Origin: Cohnella rhizoplanae
GTDB lineage: Bacteria > Bacillota > Bacilli > Paenibacillales > Paenibacillaceae
Direction: 5' to 3'
Length of the DNA: 64,000 bases
Assembly (NCBI RefSeq): GCF_948329515.1
Contig: NZ_CAOJCN010000024.1
Location: forward strand, 17,068 to 81,067
A program made the translations under genes and the position numbers. Numbering within the stretch: position 1 is the first letter of the stretch; each line of letters opens with the position of its first letter. Positions 24,754 through 33,554 of this stretch are shown here, piece by piece. The notes beneath the pieces were generated by a model. The model saw nothing but the letters and a program-made list of their open reading frames with translations, had not been told where the DNA came from and made no database searches.

Positions 24754-24797
24754 TAAAAAGACGCCCGGAACAGCCGACCATCGGCAGTTCCGGGCGC
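24754..24797 (-). terminator. Rho-independent terminator of the GH114-like gene
   Basis: A 10-bp perfect stem (24762-24771 with 24787-24796) encloses a second GCCGA/TCGGC stem. On the minus strand it is followed by a T-run. It lies between convergent genes and could act on both. Confidence 0.85.
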
Positions 24798-24812
24798 TTA
24801 CTGTTTACGATG

Positions 24813-27800
24813 CTACTGGAGCGTAAAAGCGTAAGGCGTGCCGCTGGTTGGAAGCCGATTCGTCCCGGAATCGTTCGCGACGTAGCCGAGGCATATCGTC
24901 ATTCCGGGTGCCAGGCCGAGCGAAGCAAGCGGGATCGCAGCCTCCAATACGGTATCGTTGCGGACGAACGCAGATGCGCCTAGCGTGCCTGCGAGCGTCC
25001 AGGACCAGCTGTTGCTCGCGCCGGAATAGGCGAACAGGTTTTGATTCTCGAGCAGCGCGTCGATGCCGCCCGAGGTCCAGCCGACGGGGTTGAAGCCGCT
25101 GGATGCGGCATTGTCCGTATTCAGATAGAACTGGCTTTTGACGTTCAGGCCGCTGCCCTGCACGAGCAGGTACAGATGGGTGCCGTCGTTCTTGGCCTTG
25201 AGCGCCGTCACCGTGCCGCCCGCCGCAGAATTCAGCGCGGCCACCGAGCTCCAATCGGCGGCATTGCCGTCTATCGCGATCGTCGTCGCAGCCTGCGGCG
25301 TCGCGTTCACGGAGGCGGACTTCGCCGATTCGTTGCCGCTCGCATCGACGGCGGACACCTGAAAGGCATATGTCGTACCGTTGGTCAGTCCGGTCGCCGT
25401 ATACGCAGCCGCGGCGATCGGAGTCGCATTCTGCTTGACTCCCCCGCGGTATACGAAGTATCCGGCCAGATCGGGCTCGCTGCCTGCCGTCCAGGCAAGC
25501 GAAGCCGTCCCGTTGCCCGCGGAGACCGTCAGACCGGCAGGGGCGGCCGGCGCCGTCGTGTCCGGCGTCGGCTGCCCGCCGCCGATCGTATAGCTAGGCA
25601 ACGCGGCTCCCGTCCCCGGCAGCCGGTTGGTCGCCGAATCGTTCGAGATATAGCCGACCCGTACCGTCGCGCCGGAGGTCAGGTTCAGCGTCGCTAGCGG
25701 GACGGACAGTTCGACGACGCCCGCATTGCGGACGAACTCCGACGCGGACAGCGTCCGGACGTTCGTCCACGACCAGCCTGCCCCATTGTTGCGATAGACG
25801 ATGTTATTTTCGATCATGTATTCGGCGCCGCTCTCCGAGCCGCTCGCCGTCCAGCCTGCAGCGTTGTAGCCGGTCAGCCGATTGTTGTCCGTATCGAGGA
25901 AAAACTGGCCTTTGACGTTCAGCCCGCTGCCCGTCGCCAGCAGGTACAGGTTGCCGGAAGCGTCGGCCGCCTTGAGCGACTGCACGCCCGAGGTACTCGC
26001 AGCCAGCGCCGCCTTGCCCGACCAATCCGCCGCCGCGCCGTCGACGACGATCGCGGAGCCGCTTCCTGCCGTCGGCGTCGCGGTCACGGCCGCGCTCTTG
26101 GCGGACTCCAGTCCGCCCGCACCGATCGCCGTCACCTGATAGCTGTAGGACGTTCCGTTCGTCAGTCCCCCGTTCGTGTAGCTCGTGCCGGCGATCGGCG
26201 AGCCGTTCACCTTCGCGCCGCCGCGGTACACATTGTAGCCGGAGACGCTTGGGTCCGCGCTAGCGTTCCAGGAGAGCGCCACCTGCGCGTTGCCCGCCGT
26301 CGCAGCGAGCCCGGTCGGCGCAGCGGGGGCCGTCGCGGCCTGAGGAATCGCGGATACGGCCGCGCTTTTGGCGGATTCTGCCCCCGACGAATTGACCGCC
26401 GCCACCTGGTAGCTGTAGGACGTGCCATTGGTCAATCCGTTATTCGTGTAGGATAGGGTGGAGACAAGGGAGCCGTTCAGCTTCGTGCCGTCCCGGTATA
26501 CATTATAGCCCGCCAGGTTGGCTTCCGAATTCGGGCTCCAGGAGAGCGCGACCTGTCCGTTGCCCGGCTGCGCGACCAGCCCCGCTGGCACTGCGGGCAC
26601 CGCAGGCGTGCCCGGCACGGTGAACTTCACGGACGAGCCGCCGAAGTTGGCGACGCGGAACCAGGTCCATATCTCCTGACCGGCCATGGCTCCGGGGAAA
26701 ATATAATCCGCGTCGAACGCCAGCTCGGCCGAGTTGCCGGATTGCTTGATTTGCACCGGCCAGCCGTTGTTCGTAATCGTCGTCGTCGGGAACTTGAACA
26801 CGTCCCCTTGCCCCTCGACGTGTGGCGCCAGATACGCTTTGTTCGCATTTTCAAAGTAAATCCGCGAATCCGGCGTGATCGGCCAGGCGACGCCCTGCCA
26901 GCCCGCGCTGCCCTTCTTGTCGTAGTCGAAATAGATCATTTCGCTTTGCAGGTTGAACGCGGTTTTGGCGTCGATTTTCATAAAGAACTTGTCGCCCGCA
27001 AACTTGGCGTACACTTTGGTGATGCCCTTGGCATTGGTCCCCGCGGGATCGCTGTAGACCGGCGTCTCGCCGGACCAGTCCGAGAAGCTGCCGTCGACGT
27101 TGAATCCGCCGTACAGGTCCGTCGGATGCGTCCCGGCGAGCGACGCTTCGGGATAGCCCTCCGCATCCAGCCAATTTTTGGCGTCGCCGTACATATTGGT
27201 AAAGTTCGTCGCGCCGCTCACGTCGTAGCCCATGTACCCGCTGTTCACGACGACCTCGTTCATCCATTTGGCGGTGCTGCCCGAAGGGATCGTAAAGTCG
27301 CAGATGATAATGTTGAAGCCGTCGGACTGGTTCGCCTGCGCGTTCATGTAGTCCTTCCAGAAGCCTCCGAAGTTATCCCGGCCGCGATACGTCGGCGAAG
27401 CGGGGTTCGTGTTCCAGTTGTCGGCGAAGGCCGGATTTTCGTCGTAAAACTTGGAGCCGGACGTAATATACGGATTGTAATACCAGGATTCCGTCAGGAA
27501 AATGTTGATCGCATGACGGTAACGGGCCCCAAACTGGGAGGTACCTTCGTCCGGATTAAAAAACCAGTAGCCGCGGTTGGCCGCCACGACCTTGGTCGGA
27601 TCGACCGCCTTGACGGCCTCGACCAGCTCTACCATCCCCTTGGCCGTGAAGCCGAAGTTGCCCCGCGGTCCCCAGGAGGTCGTCGGTCCCGCGCCGCCGA
27701 CCGGATCGGGCGTGTCGACCGTATCCAGGAACACGCCGTCGTAGCCCGCGTCGTGCTCCAGCTTGTCGGTCATGAACGCGATTAGTTTTTTCCACGTCGG

Positions 27801-28616
27801 ATCGCCGCCGTTGATATAGCCGCCGCCGTACGTTTTGTTCGTATCGACGACGCCGTCGCCGTTCTTCCAGTAGCCGCCGTACAGATAGCGGGAATCGTTC
27901 ACCCACGTTCCTTGCTGGTCCAGGTACCAAGGCATGAGTCCCTTGTTGCCCCAGGTCAGCAGGCTGCCCGTCGACGAATAGTCGCTCGCGATCGAGATGC
28001 CCGTATAGCCGTTGTAGCCGGAATTGTACGTTCCGTCCGGCAGCGCTCCGCCTTCGACGTTCACATAGCTGCCGGCGGCGTTGTAGTTCCACGGATTCGG
28101 TCCGTGCAGCGGTCCGCTCGGTCCGGCGTAGTCGGCCGGCAGCAAGCCGACGTCCTTGCCGTTCTGGATCGTCATGTTCCCGGTAAATCCGGTGAATACG
28201 CTCGAAGTGGCCAGCTCTCCGACCGAGATATAGGCCAGCACGATGACGTCGTCGGCCGTGCCGAGCGCGCCGTCCGTGCCGCGTTTCACTTCGTTCACCT
28301 GATTCGGCGTAAACGTCTCGAAGTAGAACTGGTTTTTCGCCACGTTGACGATGCGGATGGTCGGTTCCAGAATGACGAGATCGTAAGTCTTGAGCGTATT
28401 AAGCTGTGTCTGGGTGGCCGTATTCGTGCCGTACCAGATCATGACGCGGCTGTTGGCGTTAAGACCGGGTACCTTGCCGTAGATCGGGTCCTTGCCGATA
28501 GCGGCGTAAACCTGGTGCGGACCGCGGACCAGCAGGGAGAACGGTGCGGCAAGCAACAGCAGGCACAGCCATGCCAGCATCGACTTGCGGGTGCTGCCTT
28601 GGATAAAAGGCGACAT
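24813..28616 (-). CDS. Secreted GH114-like glycosidase with FnIII and CBM9-like domains
   Basis: About 1267 aa. A signal peptide covers residues 1-38. Residues ~40-500 resemble the GH114 / TM1410 TIM barrel: VILEPT, then VLAYISVGE near residue 130 and AGYDGVFLDTVDT near 295, the positions expected for catalytic acidic residues. GH114 enzymes are endo-alpha-1,4-polygalactosaminidases. A CBM9-like beta domain (~510-670) follows, then two FnIII domains (~675-860), a CBM9-like domain (~865-1000), a third FnIII (~1025-1115) and a last CBM9-like domain (~1120-1267). There is no surface anchor, so it is released. The start ATG at 28616 lies 10 nt after AAGGAG. A terminator separates it from the SLH gene upstream. 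The true substrate is unproven. Confidence 0.75.
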   Translation of the reverse strand: MSPFIQGSTRKSMLAWLCLLLLAAPFSLLVRGPHQVYAAIGKDPIYGKVPGLNANSRVMIWYGTNTATQTQLNTLKTYDLVILEPTIRIVNVAKNQFYFETFTPNQVNEVKRGTDGALGTADDVIVLAYISVGELATSSVFTGFTGNMTIQNGKDVGLLPADYAGPSGPLHGPNPWNYNAAGSYVNVEGGALPDGTYNSGYNGYTGISIASDYSSTGSLLTWGNKGLMPWYLDQQGTWVNDSRYLYGGYWKNGDGVVDTNKTYGGGYINGGDPTWKKLIAFMTDKLEHDAGYDGVFLDTVDTPDPVGGAGPTTSWGPRGNFGFTAKGMVELVEAVKAVDPTKVVAANRGYWFFNPDEGTSQFGARYRHAINIFLTESWYYNPYITSGSKFYDENPAFADNWNTNPASPTYRGRDNFGGFWKDYMNAQANQSDGFNIIICDFTIPSGSTAKWMNEVVVNSGYMGYDVSGATNFTNMYGDAKNWLDAEGYPEASLAGTHPTDLYGGFNVDGSFSDWSGETPVYSDPAGTNAKGITKVYAKFAGDKFFMKIDAKTAFNLQSEMIYFDYDKKGSAGWQGVAWPITPDSRIYFENANKAYLAPHVEGQGDVFKFPTTTITNNGWPVQIKQSGNSAELAFDADYIFPGAMAGQEIWTWFRVANFGGSSVKFTVPGTPAVPAVPAGLVAQPGNGQVALSWSPNSEANLAGYNVYRDGTKLNGSLVSTLSYTNNGLTNGTSYSYQVAAVNSSGAESAKSAAVSAIPQAATAPAAPTGLAATAGNAQVALSWNASADPSVSGYNVYRGGAKVNGSPIAGTSYTNGGLTNGTSYSYQVTAIGAGGLESAKSAAVTATPTAGSGSAIVVDGAAADWSGKAALAASTSGVQSLKAADASGNLYLLATGSGLNVKGQFFLDTDNNRLTGYNAAGWTASGSESGAEYMIENNIVYRNNGAGWSWTNVRTLSASEFVRNAGVVELSVPLATLNLTSGATVRVGYISNDSATNRLPGTGAALPSYTIGGGQPTPDTTAPAAPAGLTVSAGNGTASLAWTAGSEPDLAGYFVYRGGVKQNATPIAAAAYTATGLTNGTTYAFQVSAVDASGNESAKSASVNATPQAATTIAIDGNAADWSSVAALNSAAGGTVTALKAKNDGTHLYLLVQGSGLNVKSQFYLNTDNAASSGFNPVGWTSGGIDALLENQNLFAYSGASNSWSWTLAGTLGASAFVRNDTVLEAAIPLASLGLAPGMTICLGYVANDSGTNRLPTSGTPYAFTLQ

Positions 28617-28650
28617 TTTACTCACGCTCCTTTTTAGGTGTGAAGCATCG

Positions 28651-28664
28651 GTTAAACGCTTTCA
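28651..28664 (-). promoter_or_regulatory. cre-like operator upstream of the GH114-like gene
   Basis: On the minus strand TGAAAGCGTTTAAC matches 12 of 14 positions of the CcpA cre consensus. It lies about 35 nt before the start codon. It shares its core with the sites at 23642 and 38115, so CcpA or the locus LacI regulator could bind it. Confidence 0.5.
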
Positions 28665-28690
28665 AATCGAGCGGGCATCACCTCCTTCGC

Positions 28691-28728
28691 AAAATAAAAA
28701 GAGCCGTACCTGCTAAAGTACGGCTCTT
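28691..28728 (-). terminator. Rho-independent terminator of the SLH-protein gene
   Basis: The perfect 10-bp stem AGAGCCGTAC/GTACGGCTCT with an 8-nt loop is followed on the minus strand by TTTTTATTTT. It lies 13 nt beyond the stop codon, so the downstream GH114 gene needs its own promoter or read-through. Confidence 0.9.
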
Positions 28729-28740
28729 CGGTTGGTTCGC

Positions 28741-31700
28741 TCAGATCGATAGCCAGCGCGAGAGCATCGCGACAGCTTGCGCGCGGCTGACGATGCCGGC
28801 AGGCGCGAGCGCGGCACCCGGCAGCCCGTTCACCAGGCCGCGGTCGATCGCAAAGCCTAGCGCAGTCTCCGCCCAAGGCGCGGCGTCGCCGCCATCGTCG
28901 AAGGCGGGCCGCTCTTCGACCGAGGCAAGGATCTCCTCGCCTGGATGCGCCGCTGCGTACGCGCGCAGCAGCATGACCGCGGCCTCCTGGCGGCTGATTG
29001 CGTCCGACGGAACGAAGCGGCCGCCGTCTCTGCCCTGGATGATGCCGGCCGCGGCCGCCGCTCGGACGGCGGGCGCATAGTAGGCGTCGTCCGGAACGTC
29101 CGCGAACGAAGGCGCGTCGGTTGGCGCCGCAAGTCCGGCCGCCTTCGCGAGCATCGTCGCGAATTCGGCCCGCGTCACCGCGCGCCGCGGCTCGAACCGT
29201 TCTCCGCCGACGCCTTGGACGATATGCTTCGCCGACAACGACTTGACTTCGGCCGCGGCCCAATGCCCGGACGACACGTCCGCATAGGTGCGATCGTAGG
29301 TCAGCACCGCGTACGCGCTAAAGTGCTTCACCTGCGCCTCGATCGTATCGCCGTCCTGCCTTCCGCCGACATATTCGGGTCCTCCGCGCTCGGGGATCGC
29401 GTACATGCCCGCCAGCGTGCGGTCGGCCGCAGGGGACAACTTGAGCTTCAGTATCGCCCCTTCGCCGAACTGCTTCAGCGGCGTCTTGACGCCGCCGGGA
29501 CTCCGTATGCCGAGCTCCAGCTCGTATGCGGCCCCCGCCTGACGATAGACGGCGCCCGAGGCGGATATGGCGCCCAGGACGTCCGCGACCGCTGCGTCCG
29601 CCGGCTGCCTGGCGAGATAAATCTCGCCGCCCTGCCAGCCGGCTTCCGCGCGAAGCTCGGCCAGCCGCTTCATGACGGCCGGGGGCAACGCGAGCGCGAA
29701 GCTGTCGTCCATGAACGACAGCGATCCCTCTAGCCCGATAGCCGCGTCCGCCGGCACCCGCACCTCGGTCTTGCCGGAGGCGATCGCTACGGTCGATACG
29801 CCGTTAACCGGCGACGGGAGCGACGCGACCTGCTGCATGCCGTCCGGCGCCGCCGGCGCAGGCGTCGGCGATCCAGGCGCCGCCGTCGGCCCCGGGCCGT
29901 CGGACGGCGACGGCGTCGGAGCCCCCGCCACTCGGATCGTATCCAGCGCGGACCAATCGTCGCCGCGATCCCCTTGGACCGCGAGCTGGATGCCGGGCTT
30001 CCCCGTGTCCGGGTCCAATATGCCGACCAGCACCCGGTAGTCTCCGCTCGCGAGCCCTGCCGGGATCTTCAGCGGCAGCGTCGCGTCGTAGTCGCCGGGG
30101 AGCCAGCCGCGAATATCGACGGCAGCCGCCTCCGTGACGCTCGATGCGACGACCCGGCCGTCCGCATCCGCCAGCGCCACGGCGACCGGCCAGTCGTAAT
30201 AGAAAGGCGCGACGCCTTTGTTCGTCCACTGCGTCTTTAACTCTACCGTGCTGCCCGCGCCCGCTTCTCCGACATGCTTCGCCTTGTTCAGCACGTAGCG
30301 GTAGCCGATCGTCTTGCGGAACGTATCCATATTTTCCTGTACTTCCTGCGTAATTCCGTCCTTGCCGACTTCATAGTCCGCGGGCGCGGACGGCCCCAGC
30401 CAAGACGTATGGGATAGCCGGGCCTCCCTCAGCGACTCGATGATGCTGCCGTCGTTCAGCGACAACAACGGATTGCCGCTCGTGAATTCGCCGCCGGAGA
30501 AGCTCGTCTTCCAGAAGTCCGGCATCTTGGACGCCGCCTGGACTTCGGCCGCGCTCTCGCCCGGTTCGATATACAGGCCGATATCCGACCAGCCGTCGCG
30601 AACCCAGCCGAGCCAAGATTCCGTCGAGCCCTTGTCTCCGAACACGTCGTTGAATAAGCCGAGTCCGCCAGCCGCGGCGATGGGGAACGGCTTGCGCATG
30701 CCGAGCAGCTTGCGCTTGAAGCCGTCCAGGTAGTGCTGAACGTACTGGTCGGATACGGCGACGTTCGGGAACTTGCCGGACAGCGGCTCGGGATAGTTGT
30801 GGAACTCGCCCCAGTGCCCGAGCGATCCGATCTGGACGTAGCCGACGCGCGGATCTTCGTCGTATCGGGCGGCGAACGCCGCGATCAGCCGTTCGTGCTC
30901 CGCGAGCAGCGCCGGGAGATTATAGTTCGGGGCGAAGCCCGCGCCGATCTCGGCCGAGTTATACCACTTGCCTGCCCCTTCGGGGGACCCCGCCGCCGCG
31001 ACCAGCTCGTCGTACAGCCAATCGGGTATGTCCTTGTGCGCAGGATCGGACGTCGGCGTGTCCATGACGATGCGCAGGTTGATCTTTTTGCCGAGGCTCG
31101 CCCAGTAGGCGAACTGGTGCTTTTCCTCGATGCCGTCCCAGTCGAATTCTCCCTTGACCGGCTCCAGCTCCCGCCAGCTGATGCCGGCGTACACCATGCT
31201 GTGCGATTGGGCATACGGCTCGCCGAGGCTCTTTTTCGGAACGTCACTCGCCCAAGCGACCCAACCGGTGTAGGGATTGTTCAGCACGTCGAACGATTCC
31301 CGCGGATAATAGGTGCCTGCCTCGGACGGCTGCGCGATCCGCGCCTTCACCTCCAGCATCGGCCGTCCCGCGCCTGGCAGCGCCATCACGTTTTTCGCCG
31401 CATAAGAGACCTTAAGTCCGCTAACCGCTGACGCCCCGATCTGATCCAGATACAGGTATACGAGGTCGCTCGTCGCCTCCGGCACATTCTGAACCTTGCC
31501 CGAAACCGTCCATCCGGTGACGTCATGCCGGTACAGCGTGTTGCGCGATATTTTGTAATCGATGCCTCCGCCCGGCCAGCGCGCATCCTGCACGCCCGTC
31601 GAGCCGTCCCCGTCGGCATCGATAAAATATTCGTTCTGCGTGTTCAGTCCGCTGGCCTGCGCGAGAAGGTACAGCTTGTCGGCATCCCGGACGGCTCGCA

Positions 31701-33375
31701 GACGCATCGATCCGCCGCCCGACACCGCTTTGTTGTCGACGTCGGACCAGTCGCCGTCCTGCCCGTCGACGGCGATCTGCGCGCCGTTCTCGGACAGGGC
31801 GGCCGGATAGCGTGCGACGCTAGACGCCGCAGGCGCGTAGTCGGCGCCGACGCCGAGCGCGACGCGCACCGTAGAAGACGCTTGCCACCCGCTCATATCG
31901 ACGGCCGCCTCCAGCACGCTCTCCCCGGCTGCCGCATAGACGCTCGACACCACGCTTTCAGCGGGGCCGAGCTCCTCCCAGCTCCAGCCGCTGCCCGTAC
32001 TCTTGAAGGCCGTGCCGTTCTGCACCAGATAGTCGGCGCCCGTACCGGCATACTGCCAGCCCTGATGTCCCGTAGCCGGATCGTTGTCCGCATCGATGAA
32101 CCAGTTTTTCTCGCCCGTCAGATCGCTGCCGTGCGCGATCATGTACAGCTTGCCGTTTTTCGAGAAAGCCGACAGATCGCGGATATTGCCCGTGCCGGAC
32201 GCGACCGGCCGGATGGTCGACCACTCGGCATCGTTGCCGTCCACCGTCACGCGGGGCAGCGACGGGAGAATCTTGGCGGCCTGCGCGGCCGGCGCCGGCG
32301 CGTACACCTCGCCGACGTTGAATCCGATATAGAGCGGAGCCGGAGTAGTCATGCCGAGCTCCCCGAGCGGGACCGACATCTCGATGACCTTCGCATCGCC
32401 CGATCCGGTCTCGGCGTACTGCATGCCGTCCGCGGCGAGCGGGCTCCAGCCCCATCCGCTGCCGGTGCTGGCGTACAGCGTACCGTTCTCCAGCATGAAG
32501 TCGAAGCCGTAGTCCGACCACAGCCAGTTGGTCGTGAAGCCCGTGTCCTTGCTATGGTCCGTATCGATAAAGACATCGTTCCAGTCGCCCATCCTGCCGC
32601 TGACCATGACGCTGAGCGTGTCTCCGCCTGCCGCGGCGTACAGCCGGGTCAGCCCGTCGGCGGACGCGGCGACCGGCTCGGATCCGGACCAATCCGCGGG
32701 ATCGCCGTCGATCGCGATGTCGGGGTCCGGCCCGAAGGCGGCTGCCTCGGCTTCCACGGCAAGCATCGGCTTGCCCGGGTCCGGCAAGAACGCGTTGGAC
32801 GCCGGCTCGGCATAGGCCGCCTTGAGCGGCGCCGACGCCGGCAGTCCGAGCAGCCCGAGGTCCACCGCCGCCTCGGCGATCGTGCCCGTGTTGCCGTATT
32901 CCGCAGCGCCGGCCGCCGCCCACGTCCCGTCCGCATACCGGTATACCTGCGTGCCGACGATCCGGTAGTCAATGCCGCCGGCATCGCTCCATGCAGGCTC
33001 AGGCGCGCCCGTGGCCGGATCGCCGTCCGCGTCGATCAGGAAGACGCCTTCCGGATTCACGGCGGTTCCCTCGGCCAGCAGATACAGCTTGCCGCCGCGC
33101 TGCACGGCCTTGAGCAGGCTGAGCGCGCTCCCGCTGCCCGCTTCGTCGGCCGCGATCGCGTCCCACTCGGCCGGTGCGCCCGTGAATCTGGCGGTCGCTT
33201 CCGGAGCCACGGCTCCCACGGGCTCCACGGCCGCCGGCGCCAGGCCCGCCGCCAAGGTCATCGCGAGCCCGGCCGCAAGCCATCGCCTTGCGCGCGAACG
33301 CTTTTTACGCATGCCATGAGCCTTCTTATCCATGCCGTGAGCCTTCTTATCCATGCCTTCATCCTTCTTATTCAC
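28741..33375 (-). CDS. SLH-anchored surface protein with four CBM9-like repeats and a glycosidase-like (DUF4832-type) domain
   Basis: 1544 aa. The basic N-terminus precedes a signal peptide ending near residue 55. Four similar ~150-residue beta domains follow (starts near 60, 215, 370 and 530), each with a DGxxADW-like start and an LYLLA...FIDAD core, as in CBM9/DOMON-like sugar binders. Residues ~690-1135 form a TIM-barrel-like domain (NNPYTGWVAWASD, then ISWRELEPVKGEFDWDGIE and GYVQIGSLGHWGEFHN), which I relate to the DUF4832/DUF4874 group. A Pro-rich linker, a ~180-residue domain and three SLH repeats (~1364-1544) finish it. SLH repeats bind pyruvylated wall polymer, so the protein sits on the cell surface. 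The GTG start follows GAGGAGG. Confidence 0.8.
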   Translation of the reverse strand: MNKKDEGMDKKAHGMDKKAHGMRKKRSRARRWLAAGLAMTLAAGLAPAAVEPVGAVAPEATARFTGAPAEWDAIAADEAGSGSALSLLKAVQRGGKLYLLAEGTAVNPEGVFLIDADGDPATGAPEPAWSDAGGIDYRIVGTQVYRYADGTWAAAGAAEYGNTGTIAEAAVDLGLLGLPASAPLKAAYAEPASNAFLPDPGKPMLAVEAEAAAFGPDPDIAIDGDPADWSGSEPVAASADGLTRLYAAAGGDTLSVMVSGRMGDWNDVFIDTDHSKDTGFTTNWLWSDYGFDFMLENGTLYASTGSGWGWSPLAADGMQYAETGSGDAKVIEMSVPLGELGMTTPAPLYIGFNVGEVYAPAPAAQAAKILPSLPRVTVDGNDAEWSTIRPVASGTGNIRDLSAFSKNGKLYMIAHGSDLTGEKNWFIDADNDPATGHQGWQYAGTGADYLVQNGTAFKSTGSGWSWEELGPAESVVSSVYAAAGESVLEAAVDMSGWQASSTVRVALGVGADYAPAASSVARYPAALSENGAQIAVDGQDGDWSDVDNKAVSGGGSMRLRAVRDADKLYLLAQASGLNTQNEYFIDADGDGSTGVQDARWPGGGIDYKISRNTLYRHDVTGWTVSGKVQNVPEATSDLVYLYLDQIGASAVSGLKVSYAAKNVMALPGAGRPMLEVKARIAQPSEAGTYYPRESFDVLNNPYTGWVAWASDVPKKSLGEPYAQSHSMVYAGISWRELEPVKGEFDWDGIEEKHQFAYWASLGKKINLRIVMDTPTSDPAHKDIPDWLYDELVAAAGSPEGAGKWYNSAEIGAGFAPNYNLPALLAEHERLIAAFAARYDEDPRVGYVQIGSLGHWGEFHNYPEPLSGKFPNVAVSDQYVQHYLDGFKRKLLGMRKPFPIAAAGGLGLFNDVFGDKGSTESWLGWVRDGWSDIGLYIEPGESAAEVQAASKMPDFWKTSFSGGEFTSGNPLLSLNDGSIIESLREARLSHTSWLGPSAPADYEVGKDGITQEVQENMDTFRKTIGYRYVLNKAKHVGEAGAGSTVELKTQWTNKGVAPFYYDWPVAVALADADGRVVASSVTEAAAVDIRGWLPGDYDATLPLKIPAGLASGDYRVLVGILDPDTGKPGIQLAVQGDRGDDWSALDTIRVAGAPTPSPSDGPGPTAAPGSPTPAPAAPDGMQQVASLPSPVNGVSTVAIASGKTEVRVPADAAIGLEGSLSFMDDSFALALPPAVMKRLAELRAEAGWQGGEIYLARQPADAAVADVLGAISASGAVYRQAGAAYELELGIRSPGGVKTPLKQFGEGAILKLKLSPAADRTLAGMYAIPERGGPEYVGGRQDGDTIEAQVKHFSAYAVLTYDRTYADVSSGHWAAAEVKSLSAKHIVQGVGGERFEPRRAVTRAEFATMLAKAAGLAAPTDAPSFADVPDDAYYAPAVRAAAAAGIIQGRDGGRFVPSDAISRQEAAVMLLRAYAAAHPGEEILASVEERPAFDDGGDAAPWAETALGFAIDRGLVNGLPGAALAPAGIVSRAQAVAMLSRWLSI

Positions 33376-33417
33376 GCCTTCATCCTCCTCGAACCGTCAG
33401 GGAATAAGCCATTTAGG

Positions 33418-33488
33418 CAAAAGAAAAGACAATGGGTCGGCAGGCTTTGACAGACAGAATCAAAGTTCGATGCGGTTCCCATTGTCTT
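33418..33488 (-). terminator. Hairpin after the ABC substrate-binding protein gene
   Basis: AGACAATGGG and CCCATTGTCT pair across about 41 nt that contain an inner CTTTGA/TCAAAG stem. On the minus strand TTTCTTTTG follows. It may be a partial terminator that reduces expression of the giant SLH gene relative to the binding protein, a common pattern in sugar ABC operons. Confidence 0.5.
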
Positions 33489-33554
33489 CGTGTTATTCGT
33501 GTTGCGAAGCCTGGCCTACGGAGCTCGAGCGTCCGCCGGCGTCTCTCGCCTTTC

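Noticed and set aside
31525..33450. 641-aa plus-strand frame antisense to the SLH-protein gene
   Set aside because: Arg/His-rich translation typical of antisense to GC-rich coding DNA; the minus-strand frame has clear domains.
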